From: an uncultured bacterium
Lineage (GTDB): Bacteria; Pseudomonadota; Alphaproteobacteria; Sphingomonadales; Sphingomonadaceae
Direction of reading: 5' to 3'
NCBI GenBank assembly: GCA_903884945.1
Contig: CAISGR010000124.1
Coordinates: 1 to 52,896 of the forward strand
Length of the DNA stretch: 52,896 nt
Below the pieces are notes generated by a model. The model did not search any database, had not been told where the DNA came from, and saw only the letters and a list, made by a program, of their open reading frames with translations. Position 1 is the stretch's first letter. Every line of letters starts with the position of its first letter. Position numbers and translations under genes: made by a program. Of the stretch, positions 41,994 through 50,818 are shown piece by piece.

Positions 41994-42019
41994 AACGAGC
42001 GACCCCGGCGATGCGTTCC
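41994..42019 (-). promoter_or_regulatory. EcfG-type general-stress promoter, exact consensus
   Basis: On the minus strand GGAAC (42019-42015) and CGTT (41997-41994) are separated by exactly 17 bases. The CGTT box is 31 bases upstream of ATG 41963. This is the sphingomonad/alphaproteobacterial EcfG consensus without mismatch. The -35 overlaps a TCCTGA/TCAGGA inverted repeat (42017-42035) at the end of the upstream gene. Confidence 0.8.
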
Positions 42020-42029
42020 TGACCTGCAG

Positions 42030-42821
42030 TCAGGACGTTCCGACGTCGAGCCGGCGCACCGACACGGTCTGCCGATGCATCGTCGCCCGGCCGAACACGG
42101 TCATGAAGGCAATGTCGGTCGCATCGCGCCCGACCGCGACGCGCGCCAGATCACGGCAGGACGCCATGCCGGTCGGATCGACCAGACGCCAGGCGCCGCC
42201 CAGCCATAATTCCACCACCGCGTGAAAATCGGGCGGGTCCACCCCCGGCGCATAGGCCGAGACGCATCGCGCCGGGATGCCGCCCGCGCGCGCCAGCGCC
42301 ACCAGCAGATGGGCATAATCGCGGCATACGCCGCGGCGATCGGCGAAGGTCATCAGGGCCGTCGTCGTGCCGCTGCTGGCGCCCGACGCATAATCGAGGT
42401 TTGTTCTCACCCAGTCGGCCAGGGCGACCGCCAGCGCGCCGCCCTCGATCCCGGCGAACGCGCGATGGACGAAGCCTTCGAACCGGTCGGACTCACAATA
42501 GCGGCTCGGCAGCAGATAGGGCACCGTCTCGGCCGGCAGCATCCGAACCGGCGTCGCGCCGTGCGCGCCGAGTTCCACCGCGGGCCGGTCGATGGCGACG
42601 ACCGCGTGATATTCGACCTGGAACCCGCCCTCGCCGCGTGCCCAGGTGCGCTGGCCGATGCCTTCCTCGCCTGCGATCACACGGAGCGGCTCGGGGCAGT
42701 AGACGCGCAGGTCCTGCACCTCCAGCCGCTGGTCGGCCATCGCCGCTGCCTCGACCAGCAACAGCACGTCGGCCGAGCCTTCGATCGCATAGTCGAGCAG
42801 CACGTCTATCGCCAGGCGCAT
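42030..42821 (-). CDS. Transglutaminase-like cysteine peptidase family protein, intact triad
   Basis: 263 residues with an N-terminal beta domain and a transglutaminase core carrying a complete triad: Cys166 in RRGVCRDYAHLLVALARAGGIPARCVSAY, His200 in DFHAVVELW and Asp215 in WRLVDPTG. It is cytoplasmic by sequence (no signal peptide). Family members act as peptidases or amide-forming enzymes. It is encoded 35 kb from the ATP-grasp/alpha-E module, whose own transglutaminase lacks the cysteine, so it could complement it; that is speculation. It stands alone on its strand between the BI-1 terminator and the stress-promoter gene. Confidence 0.9.
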   Translation of the reverse strand: MRLAIDVLLDYAIEGSADVLLLVEAAAMADQRLEVQDLRVYCPEPLRVIAGEEGIGQRTWARGEGGFQVEYHAVVAIDRPAVELGAHGATPVRMLPAETVPYLLPSRYCESDRFEGFVHRAFAGIEGGALAVALADWVRTNLDYASGASSGTTTALMTFADRRGVCRDYAHLLVALARAGGIPARCVSAYAPGVDPPDFHAVVELWLGGAWRLVDPTGMASCRDLARVAVGRDATDIAFMTVFGRATMHRQTVSVRRLDVGTS

Positions 42822-42865
42822 GGATATTCCCGATAGCCGCCGATCAGGCCGGCGTTACGAAGAGA

Positions 42866-42901
42866 CAAAAGAAAAGGCCCGGCAGGTTTCCCCGCCGGGC
42901 C
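42866..42901 (-). terminator. Intrinsic terminator of the BI-1 gene
   Basis: On the minus strand GGCCCGGC (42901-42894) pairs with GCCGGGCC (42883-42876) across a 10-base loop, followed by TTTTCTTTTGT. It is a classic terminator 27 bases after the stop at 42928. Confidence 0.92.
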
Positions 42902-42927
42902 TCTCGCTCAAGCGATCGAGCCTCGTT

Positions 42928-43671
<744 letters not shown>

Positions 43672-43690
43672 TACGAAAAAGCTCCTTTGA

Positions 43691-43756
43691 CCCGGCATCA
43701 TGCCGGATAGGCGGAATATCGCCCTTACCGATGGGCTTTTCAAGAGAATCCGGCAT
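43691..43756 (-). promoter_or_regulatory. Switch-like leader RNA upstream of the BI-1 gene (ybhL-leader type)
   Basis: In mRNA order, arm A ATGCCGGAT (43756-43748), arm B ATCCGGCAT (43708-43700) and arm C ATGCCGGG (43698-43691). B pairs perfectly with A over 9 bp, enclosing a small GCCC/GGGC hairpin. B also forms a CCGGC/GCCGG hairpin with C. The two pairings exclude each other, and arm C lies just upstream of AGGAG. The ybhL leader is a described alphaproteobacterial RNA motif with unknown ligand; assignment here rests on position and structure. Confidence 0.6.
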
Positions 43757-43860
43757 CGGCCACTATCGGGGAACTGCAGGCCACAGGAGACAGACACACT
43801 TTATTACAAAACGCCGATCTTGCGGATGACAATCGCGAAGGTCGCGATAGAGTCGCCCGC

Positions 43861-44403
43861 ATGCACCGCCTGTTCGTCGCCCTGCGCCCGCCCCCGCCAG
43901 TCCGCGCAGCCCTGGCCGCGACCATGGATGGCGTGCCCCAGGCCCGCTGGCAGGACGACGAACAACTTCATCTGACCTTGCGCTATATCGGCGAGGTGGA
44001 TCGCCGCATGGCCGAGGAGATCGTCCTGGCGCTGGGCCATGTCCATGGCAGCGCCGTGGAGGTTTCGCTCTCCGGCGTCGGCGGCTTCGACAAACTCGGC
44101 CGGATCAATGCGCTGTGGGCGGGGGTTACGCCGCACGACGCGCTCGCCGCGCTCCACCGCAAGGTGGACCATGCACTCGTGCGGATCGGGTTGCCGCCCG
44201 AGGGCCGCGCCTACCTGCCCCATATCACGGTCGCCCGGGTCAGCCGGGGGGCGGGTTCCGGGCCGGAGATCGACCAGTGGCTGGCCGCCCATGCGGGGCT
44301 CGCCAGCCCATCGTTCCGCCTCGACTATCTGACGCTGTTCGAAAGCCATCTCGGCGGCGAGGCGGCACGCTACGAGGTGGTCGAGCGCTGGCGGCTCGCC
44401 TGA
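43861..44403 (+). CDS. thpR: RNA 2',3'-cyclic phosphodiesterase ThpR
   Basis: 180-residue 2H phosphoesterase. The two HxTx motifs are HLTLRY (37-42) and HITVAR (about 120-125). The N-terminus MHRLFVALRPP and the middle GVGGFDKLGRINALWAGV are typical of LigT/ThpR. It opens 2',3'-cyclic phosphate ends of RNA (formerly called 2'-5' RNA ligase). The ATG at 43861 is divergent from the BI-1 gene. It is followed 74 bases later by the MFS gene. Confidence 0.94.
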   Translation: MHRLFVALRPPPPVRAALAATMDGVPQARWQDDEQLHLTLRYIGEVDRRMAEEIVLALGHVHGSAVEVSLSGVGGFDKLGRINALWAGVTPHDALAALHRKVDHALVRIGLPPEGRAYLPHITVARVSRGAGSGPEIDQWLAAHAGLASPSFRLDYLTLFESHLGGEAARYEVVERWRLA

Positions 44404-44477
44404 TCCGAAACCGCTTTCCCGGTGCGCCGGTGCTCTGCTAGCCCCTGGTCGAGAACGATAATCGCGGGAGAGCGAGA

Positions 44478-46037
44478 ATGGCCATCACCCCCACCGGCGC
44501 GCCCCCGCGCACGCCGGCCTATGCCTGGTACGTCCTCGGCATCCTGTTCCTCGTCTACATCCTGAATTTCATCGATCGCCAGGTCATCTCGATCCTCGCC
44601 GAGGACATCAAGCGCGACCTCGGGCTGCGCGACGAGGATCTCGGCTTTCTCTACGGCACCGCCTTCGGCGTATTCTATTCGCTGTTCGGCATTCCGATCG
44701 GCCGGCTCGCCGACAACTGGAACCGCGTGCGGCTGATGACGATCGGGCTCGCGCTGTGGTCGACCATGACCGCCTTTTCCGGCTTCGCCCGGACCGGCGG
44801 CATGCTCGCCGCGGCCCGGATCGGCGTCGGCGTCGGCGAGGCGACAGCCAGTCCGGCGGCCTATTCGCTCATCTCGGACTATTTCCCGAAGCGACTCCGG
44901 GCGACCGCGCTGGCGATCTATTCGTCCGGCCTTTACGTCGGCGGCGGCATCTCGCTCGGCATCGGCGGCCTGATCGTGCAGCGCTGGAACCATGCCTGGC
45001 CGCAGGGCGGGCCGCTCGGCCTGCACGGCTGGCAGGCCGCGTTCCTGATCGTCGGCCTGCCCGGCCTGCTCGTCGCGCTATGGATCGCAACGCTGCGCGA
45101 ACCGGCCCGCGGCGCCTCGGAAGGTCTGCCGGAGCCGGCAGCCCATCCCGCGCCGTTCCGGGAATTCCTCGCCGAACTCGTCACCATCCTGCCGCCGCTG
45201 ACGCTGATCGGCGCGGCGCGTGGCGGCATCAGGGCGTTGCTCGTCAACCTTGCCGGCCTTGCCATCGTCATCGGCTGCGTGCTGGGCCTCGTCCATCTGG
45301 GCGAACCCTGGCCGCAATGGGTGGCGATCGGCATCGGCATCTATGCCGTGTTCTCCTGGGCCTGCGCGCTCAAGCGACGCGATCCACCGACATTCCGGCT
45401 CATCGTCGGGAATCCCGCCTTCCTGTGCATCGTCGTCGCCTATGGCCTCAATGCCTTCATCGCCTATGCGGTGAGCTTCTGGGCGGCCCCGCATGCCCTG
45501 CGCGATCTCGGCGCATCCCCCGCGACGGCCGGCCTGCTGATCGGCAGCTTCGGCGCCGCGGGCGGCTTCATCGGCGTCACGCTGGGTGGGATCGTCGCTG
45601 ACCGGCTGCGGCGCAGCTTCGCGAACGGGCGGGTGATGGTAGTGATCTTCGGCGCGGTCGCCCCGGTACCGGCCGTCTGGATAGCTTTCACCACGCACGA
45701 GCTCTGGCTCTATTTCACCGTATTGCCGATCGCACAGGTCACCGCGTCCTGCGCGCTTGGGGCCGCTGCGGCGACGATGCAGGATCTCGTTCTGCCCCGA
45801 ATGCGCGGCACGGCAACCGGAACCTTCTTCATCGGCACCACGCTGCTGGGGCTGGCGATGGGCCCGTATCTTGCGGGGAGGGTCTCGACGCTGACGGGTA
45901 GCTTGTCGACTGGCGTGCTGTCGCTGCTGCTGACCGTGCCGATCACGCTGGCGGCCGGGATCGCTGCCTTCCGGCTGGTGCCCAGGGCGGAAGCCAATCG
46001 CGAAAATTGGGCACGGGAGGCCGGCGAGGCGATCTGA
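44478..46037 (+). CDS. MFS transporter, Spinster-like
   Basis: 519 residues with 12 predicted transmembrane segments. The start YAWYVLGILFLVYILNFIDRQVISILAEDIKRDLGL and FGIPIGRLADNWNRVRLM (motif A) are typical of the Spinster/aromatic-acid-type MFS proteins common in sphingomonads. IGVGVGEATASPAAYSLISDYFPKRLRATALAIYSSGLYVGGGISLGIGG continues the pattern. The protein is longer than usual because of extra segments around 245-290. Substrate unknown. It ends at a bidirectional terminator before sodC. GGGAG lies upstream of the ATG. Confidence 0.93.
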   Translation: MAITPTGAPPRTPAYAWYVLGILFLVYILNFIDRQVISILAEDIKRDLGLRDEDLGFLYGTAFGVFYSLFGIPIGRLADNWNRVRLMTIGLALWSTMTAFSGFARTGGMLAAARIGVGVGEATASPAAYSLISDYFPKRLRATALAIYSSGLYVGGGISLGIGGLIVQRWNHAWPQGGPLGLHGWQAAFLIVGLPGLLVALWIATLREPARGASEGLPEPAAHPAPFREFLAELVTILPPLTLIGAARGGIRALLVNLAGLAIVIGCVLGLVHLGEPWPQWVAIGIGIYAVFSWACALKRRDPPTFRLIVGNPAFLCIVVAYGLNAFIAYAVSFWAAPHALRDLGASPATAGLLIGSFGAAGGFIGVTLGGIVADRLRRSFANGRVMVVIFGAVAPVPAVWIAFTTHELWLYFTVLPIAQVTASCALGAAAATMQDLVLPRMRGTATGTFFIGTTLLGLAMGPYLAGRVSTLTGSLSTGVLSLLLTVPITLAAGIAAFRLVPRAEANRENWAREAGEAI

Positions 46038-46042
46038 TCCAA

Positions 46043-46066
46043 GCCCCTCCCCCGAAGGGGAGGGGC
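46043..46066. terminator. Bidirectional hairpin between the MFS gene and sodC
   Basis: GCCCCTCCCC (46043-46052) pairs perfectly with GGGGAGGGGC (46057-46066) across a CGAA tetraloop, between convergent stops at 46037 and 46073. No T tract. Confidence 0.7.
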
Positions 46067-46072
46067 ACGGCA

Positions 46073-46606
46073 TCACGCTGGCGCGAAGACGCCGCAGGCG
46101 ATCCGGCTGCCGCTGTTCCCCGACGGGTCCGTCATCAGGTCATCGGCCTTTTCATGCACGACGAGCGCCGACCCGTCGGTATCGAGCAATCCCGCCATCG
46201 TCGCGCCCGGAATGGTGATGCCGAGCGTCCCGCGACCATCGGTACCGACGATCAGATTGGGCAGATCGCCCTCGTGCGGCCCCTGCGGATTCATCGAGCC
46301 ATGCTTCATGCCCGTCGGGTTCCAATGTCCGCCGGCGCTGGCGAAATCGGGCGGCGTGCAGGTGCCGGTGGTGTGAACATGCGCGCCGTGGGTGCCCGCC
46401 GGCATCCCCTTCACGTCGATCGTGAAGCGCAGCCCGCCTGCGACTTCGCTCGCGGTCGCGCGGCCGACATCCGCGCCGTCCGCCGTGTGGAGCGTCGCCA
46501 CGGCGCGCGCGCCCTTCGCCGCGGGCGCACCGGTGTGCATCTTGTCATTGCATCCCGCGAGCACCAGCGCGAGCGTCGCCGCCGTTCCTACAGCCAAGAT
46601 CCGCAT
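46073..46606 (-). CDS. sodC: Cu/Zn superoxide dismutase (lipoprotein)
   Basis: 177 residues. MRILAVGTAATLALVLAGC carries a lipobox cysteine at 19, so the enzyme is membrane-anchored in the periplasm. Metal ligands are visible: HVHTTGTC (Cu His pair and disulfide Cys), GGHWNP, PHEGDLPNL (bridging His and Zn ligands), VVHEKADDLMTDPSGNSGSRIACGV (last Cu His, Zn Asp region and second disulfide Cys). It removes superoxide. A GGAAC-N17-GGTT element 24-49 bases upstream suggests general-stress control. Confidence 0.95.
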   Translation of the reverse strand: MRILAVGTAATLALVLAGCNDKMHTGAPAAKGARAVATLHTADGADVGRATASEVAGGLRFTIDVKGMPAGTHGAHVHTTGTCTPPDFASAGGHWNPTGMKHGSMNPQGPHEGDLPNLIVGTDGRGTLGITIPGATMAGLLDTDGSALVVHEKADDLMTDPSGNSGSRIACGVFAPA

Positions 46607-46629
46607 GTCATTTCTCCTGTCAGCATCCG

Positions 46630-46655
46630 AACCCGCCGCGGGGCCGCACGGTTCC
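46630..46655 (-). promoter_or_regulatory. Probable EcfG-type promoter of sodC (one mismatch)
   Basis: On the minus strand GGAAC (46655-46651) and GGTT (46633-46630) are separated by 17 bases; consensus is GGAAC-N16/17-CGTT. The -10 box is about 24 bases upstream of ATG 46606. Confidence 0.5.
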
Positions 46656-46692
46656 CGACGCTGCGCCAGAGCGGTGCCGCGCGCAACCGCGA

Positions 46693-49272
46693 TCAGCGCC
46701 CGCCGCTGCGTACGGTGAGCGATATGCCGTAGAAGCGCGGCTCGCCGGCAATGAAGGTCGGCAAGCCGATCGCATCACCGGTGTTGCCCGCGTCCTTGAT
46801 ATATTTCCTGTTCAGCAGGTTGGTGACGAAGCCCTCGACCCGCCAGACACCATTCGGCGATTCGAAGCCGAGCCGCGCATCGACCAGCGCATATCCCTTC
46901 TGGAATTCGTCCTGGACCAGGTCCGGGATCAGGTTGCCGGTCTGCAGGTCCGGCCGATCATTGTCATCGTCGAAGAAGATGCTGGACTGGTACGTAACGC
47001 TGGGGGTGAAATCAATCTTCACCGGGCCGACCGGCTGCTTCAGCGTGAAGCCCGCCGAGGCGGCATGGTCGGGCGCGAGGCGGAAATGGTTGCCGTCGCG
47101 CGCGCCCTCGGTGAAGCGGCCGTGATTATAGGCATAGGTCGCGAACAGCGTGAGCGCCTCGACCGGCACATAACGCAGCTGCCCCTCGAAGCCATAGCTT
47201 CGCGCCTTGCCGGCATTCGTCGTGACGAACTGGGTGCCGATCTGCTCCGTCGTCTGGAAGTTGCTGTAATCATACAAGTAGACGGAGCCGTCGGCGAAGA
47301 GCTTGCGGTCGAGCAGCGCCGTCTTCACCCCAAGCTCGTAGCTGTCGACCGTCTCAGCGGGCAGGACCTTGAAGCTCGGCGCGCCATAAGGAAGGCTCGG
47401 CACGGCGACGCTCAGCACCTTGGGCCGGCGGCCCCGCGCATAAGTCGCATAGATGCTGGCATCGCTGCTCGGCGCATAGCGCGCGGTCGCGCGCCAGGTG
47501 AAGCCGGAGTCGGTCAGGTCCTGGTCGAGGCGCGTGCCGTTGGCCGCGGTCGGCTGAAGCCCCAGGCCGAAATAGGGCACCACACTCGCCGGCAGTGTGT
47601 TCAGGACCGCGCCCGGCAAGGCCAGCGCGCTGAGCAGGGCATCACGCTGCGCCGTCGGCAGGCTCAGCGCGCCGATGAAGCCGCCCAGGATCGAGCGACC
47701 GTTGAGCACGGCGGCGGTGATGCCGCTGGACTTGTCGTCATGGGTATAGCGGATGCCGCCGCCGAGTTCGAAATTGTCGGTCACATGGAGGGTCGCGTCG
47801 GCGAACAGGTCGACGCTGTTGGTCCGGGCGAAGTTGGTGGAGCTTTCGAGATGGTTCGCCTTGAGGTTCGCCGCGATCCCCGACGCGGTCGCGCCGCTCA
47901 GTGCGACGCCCTTCGCCGCCGCCACGCCCTGCACCAGCAGGGTGGTCAGCGCCGGATTGGCAAGCACGCTGAGCGGCGCGGGATCGGTCGCCGCCCGGCC
48001 GGGGATAAGCCCCCCGCCATTGAGCGCCCCCGCGACCCGGGCGAGCGCGACGCGCTCGTCGAACGAGGTCGGGGTCCGCTGCGACCCGTCCTCGTGGAAA
48101 TAGGTGCCGCCGACAAAGGCGCTCAGCCGGTCCGACGTGTAGGACAGGCGCAGCGTGTTCATCGTCTGGTTGCCGCGCGCATCTTCGGCCGCAGTCAGCG
48201 CCGGGAGCGAGATGCCGTCCGCATCGAAGATCTCAAGCGCCTGGAAGTGGCGATAGGAACCCAGCGCGTTGATCGACCAGTGATCGTCGATCTCGTAATT
48301 GGCGATGCCCGTCGCGCCCCAGACGGTGCGGTCGAGGCCGAGCGGTGCGCCATTCTCGAAGCCCGCCTGCGGCGCCAGCGCCGCACCTGAATTGCGGCCG
48401 CGGTCGCCGATCACCGCGCCCGTCACGGGATCCGTCGGGTTGTACGCGATCGACTTGAAGGCCGTGCCATTGGCATGATCCTCCTGGTAATTGCCGATCA
48501 GATCGACAGTGAGCCTGCCCGGCTCCCAGCGCAGCGATCCCCGCACCGCCTGGGTGTCGACCGAATTGAAATCCTGGCCATCCGCCTTGGCGAGCAGATT
48601 CTCGACATAGCCGTCACGCTTCTTGGAACGGCCGGCGATGCGGATCGCGAGTGTATCGGTGATCGGCGCATTTGCGGTCAGATCGACCTGATAGGCGTGG
48701 AAATTGCCGTAGGAGCCCCGGAAATAGCCATATTGCGCGCTGGGATCAGCCTTGGCCTGGACGATATTGACTGCCCCGATCAGCGCGCCGCGCCCATACA
48801 GCGTCGATTGCGGCCCCTTCGCCACCTCGACGCGCTCGAGATCGAACAGCTCGACATAGGAGCCGCGCGACTTGGAAATCGAGACGCCATCCTGGAAGAC
48901 CGAGACACGCGGCTCGTTGAACGCGGAGCCGCTGTCCGAAGTAATGCCCCGGATCACGAAGCCCGGATTGTTCGGCGACTGGTTCTGCACGACGAAGCCG
49001 GGGACGTAGCGCGACAGCTTCTCGAAATCGGTGATGCCGAGATCGTCGAGGAACCTGCCAGAATAGGCGGTCAGCGCCATCGGCACCTCGATCGCGCCCT
49101 GGCGCGTGAACTGGGCGGTGACGACGATATCGCCTTCGCCCGCATCCGGCGCGCCCTGCGCGGCAACCGGCGCCTCGGAAGGCGCCGCGGGCACCGTCTG
49201 CGCCTGTGCGACCGAGGCGATCGCCAGCGCGGGAAGGCAACTGAGCGCGAGAATCGTCGAACGGATCGGCAT
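46693..49272 (-). CDS. TonB-dependent outer-membrane receptor
   Basis: 859 residues with a signal peptide (MPIRSTILALSCLPALAIASVAQAQ), a TonB-box-like GDIVVTAQ near 47-55, a plug domain (TDFEKLSRYVPGFVVQNQSPNNPGFVIRGI, VSVFQDGVSISKSRGSYVELFDLERVEVAKGPQSTLYGRGALIGAVNIV) and a 22-strand barrel ending with aromatic-type strand segments (GVWRVEGFVTNLLNRKYIKDAGN, PRFYGISLTVRSGGR). It imports an unknown ligand across the outer membrane; sphingomonad members of this subgroup often handle plant polymers, vitamins or siderophores. No transport partner genes are adjacent. An inverted repeat lies 53-79 bases upstream. Confidence 0.94.
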   Translation of the reverse strand: MPIRSTILALSCLPALAIASVAQAQTVPAAPSEAPVAAQGAPDAGEGDIVVTAQFTRQGAIEVPMALTAYSGRFLDDLGITDFEKLSRYVPGFVVQNQSPNNPGFVIRGITSDSGSAFNEPRVSVFQDGVSISKSRGSYVELFDLERVEVAKGPQSTLYGRGALIGAVNIVQAKADPSAQYGYFRGSYGNFHAYQVDLTANAPITDTLAIRIAGRSKKRDGYVENLLAKADGQDFNSVDTQAVRGSLRWEPGRLTVDLIGNYQEDHANGTAFKSIAYNPTDPVTGAVIGDRGRNSGAALAPQAGFENGAPLGLDRTVWGATGIANYEIDDHWSINALGSYRHFQALEIFDADGISLPALTAAEDARGNQTMNTLRLSYTSDRLSAFVGGTYFHEDGSQRTPTSFDERVALARVAGALNGGGLIPGRAATDPAPLSVLANPALTTLLVQGVAAAKGVALSGATASGIAANLKANHLESSTNFARTNSVDLFADATLHVTDNFELGGGIRYTHDDKSSGITAAVLNGRSILGGFIGALSLPTAQRDALLSALALPGAVLNTLPASVVPYFGLGLQPTAANGTRLDQDLTDSGFTWRATARYAPSSDASIYATYARGRRPKVLSVAVPSLPYGAPSFKVLPAETVDSYELGVKTALLDRKLFADGSVYLYDYSNFQTTEQIGTQFVTTNAGKARSYGFEGQLRYVPVEALTLFATYAYNHGRFTEGARDGNHFRLAPDHAASAGFTLKQPVGPVKIDFTPSVTYQSSIFFDDDNDRPDLQTGNLIPDLVQDEFQKGYALVDARLGFESPNGVWRVEGFVTNLLNRKYIKDAGNTGDAIGLPTFIAGEPRFYGISLTVRSGGR

Positions 49273-49324
49273 GGTGGTAAGGCCCCTTTTATCTGCTTGT
49301 CCCGGCGCGACTAGGGGCGCGGCG

Positions 49325-49351
49325 CGTCATCGCCGTTGCAGCGCGATGACG
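49325..49351. promoter_or_regulatory. Inverted repeat upstream of the TonB receptor gene
   Basis: CGTCATCGC (49325-49333) and GCGATGACG (49343-49351) are perfect inverted arms around 9 bases, located 53-79 bases before the start codon. A direct GTTGCAG repeat (spacer and 49357-49362) overlaps. Candidate operator. Confidence 0.5.
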
Positions 49352-49397
49352 ATAATGTTGCAGTGCAGAAGAATTGAAAGAAGGTGCCGACGCCCTG

Positions 49398-49688
49398 TCA
49401 GGCCGCCGCGCGCACCGCCGCCGCCGCATCGCGGCGAACGGTCGGCCGAAAGACGATGCTCAGCAGCATCAGTTCGTCGCCCGTGCCGGCCGGCGGCGGC
49501 ATCAGCGTAAAGCCGCTGGCGGAGCAACGGAACAGCGCACCGCCGACATTCTCCATCGCATCGGGAATGATCGTCGCGGGAATGGGTGCGGCGTTGCGCA
49601 AGCCTGGCTCGCTGAAATCGGCCACGCGGTGAAAACCACTGGCCCACGCCATCATCACGCGCCGCCGATACCAGGTAAGCGGCTGCAT
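49398..49688 (-). CDS. Small uncharacterised protein
   Basis: 96 residues (MQPLTWYRRRVMMAWASGFHRVADFSEPGLRNAAPIPATIIPDAMENVGGALFRCSASGFTLMPPP...). No signal peptide or known domain is recognised. The sequence has normal amino-acid composition and a conserved-looking N-terminal WYRRRVMMAW segment, unlike the Arg/His-rich frames on the opposite strand. It is divergent from the chemoreceptor-like gene across 71 bases and lies upstream of the TonB receptor. It might be a small sensory or PilZ-like fragment, but that is not supported by a motif. Confidence 0.55.
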   Translation of the reverse strand: MQPLTWYRRRVMMAWASGFHRVADFSEPGLRNAAPIPATIIPDAMENVGGALFRCSASGFTLMPPPAGTGDELMLLSIVFRPTVRRDAAAAVRAAA

Positions 49689-49732
49689 GAGCGGGCAATT
49701 ATGACGATTATGGTTGCTCCGGCATGAACTTC

Positions 49733-49740
49733 TTAACCAT
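49733..49740 (+). promoter_or_regulatory. CtrA-type half-site TTAACCAT before the chemoreceptor gene
   Basis: TTAACCAT ends 19 bases before ATG 49760. CtrA half-sites have this sequence and often control motility and chemotaxis genes in alphaproteobacteria. A single 8-base match is weak evidence. Confidence 0.35.
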
Positions 49741-49759
49741 CTTTCGCTAGGTGCTGCCC

Positions 49760-50818
49760 ATGCCGCGCCGCATCCGATCCCTGCTCGCCATCCTTCGTGA
49801 CGAGGTGCAGCATTATGCCGGTGCCAGCGAGGAGATCGCAGGGCGCACCAACCTTCTTGCCCTCAACGCCACGATCGAGGCGGCGCGCGCGGGCGAAGCC
49901 GGGCTCGGCTTCACCGTCGTCGCCCGGGAGGTGAAGACGCTGGCGCAACAGGCGCGCGCCTCCTCGACGAAGTTCCGCACCGATGTATTCGAGCGCCTGT
50001 CGCTCGGGGCGCGGATCGCCGACGAGATGGTGGCCGAGATCGAGGGGACCAGGCTGATCGAACTCGCCCAGGCGATGATCCAGAATATCTCGCGTGTGCT
50101 TTATGGTCGCAGCATCGACCTGAGGCTGTTCGCCACCGACGCCCAGATCGTCGCCGCGACGACCGACCCGTCGCCGGAAAATCTCGCGGCGGCACAGGCG
50201 CGGCTGAGGTTGCTGACCGAGACCTCGCCTTATTATCTCAATGCGTTCATCGCCGACGCCGACGGCCGGGTCATCGCCTCGGCCAATCCGGATGCGAGCG
50301 TCACCAAGCTCAACCTCGCCGACGCCACTCAGTTCAACAATGCCATGGCAAGCCACCGGACCGGTGACTGGTTCACTGACGAGGTGTGGGAAAATCCCTA
50401 TTCGGCAAACCGCGCGGTCCTGGTCTTCGTCACCGGCGTGCGTGCGCAGGGCAAGGACGGCGCCCCTGCCGGCGTGCTCTATTTCGAGTTCGACTGGGAG
50501 GGGCAGATCCACGCGATGATCTCCGACGGGAACCTGTTCAGCGATGCCGATCGCGCCCGCACGCGGATCTGCGTGGTGGACGAGTCCGACCGGATCGTCG
50601 CCGCCTCCTGGGCCGGCAGCTTCGGCACCCTCATGCCGTTGCCCGCCGGCGCGGTCCGCGGGATCGATCCGCGCGCGGCCTCGATCGTCGCTTTCGCGAC
50701 GGCGGCGCCCTATCACGGCTTTGCCGGGCTCGGCCTGCGCTGCGTGATCGAGCAGCAAACGCTGTCGGCGGCGGAAATCGATCATGCGCTGCGCTCGCTC
50801 GACGCAAAGGGCGCATAG
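49760..50818 (+). CDS. Cytosolic chemoreceptor-like protein, signalling tip first, Cache-like sensor last
   Basis: 352 residues with no signal peptide or transmembrane segment. Residues 24-66 are a chemoreceptor hairpin tip ([41 protein letters not shown]) that binds CheA/CheW in normal receptors; only about 60 residues of coiled coil surround it. Residues about 115-335 resemble a double Cache sensor ([60 protein letters not shown]). Usual receptors place the sensor first and span the membrane, so the order is reversed and the signalling module strongly shortened. ATG 49760 is preferred (AGGTG 7 bases upstream) over GTG 49751. No che genes are adjacent. Confidence 0.8.
   Translation: MPRRIRSLLAILRDEVQHYAGASEEIAGRTNLLALNATIEAARAGEAGLGFTVVAREVKTLAQQARASSTKFRTDVFERLSLGARIADEMVAEIEGTRLIELAQAMIQNISRVLYGRSIDLRLFATDAQIVAATTDPSPENLAAAQARLRLLTETSPYYLNAFIADADGRVIASANPDASVTKLNLADATQFNNAMASHRTGDWFTDEVWENPYSANRAVLVFVTGVRAQGKDGAPAGVLYFEFDWEGQIHAMISDGNLFSDADRARTRICVVDESDRIVAASWAGSFGTLMPLPAGAVRGIDPRAASIVAFATAAPYHGFAGLGLRCVIEQQTLSAAEIDHALRSLDAKGA

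Noticed and set aside
49374..49727. + strand 117-codon frame opposite the small protein at 49398-49688
   Set aside because: His/Arg/Gln-rich composition and no ribosome site; the minus-strand product looks more protein-like.
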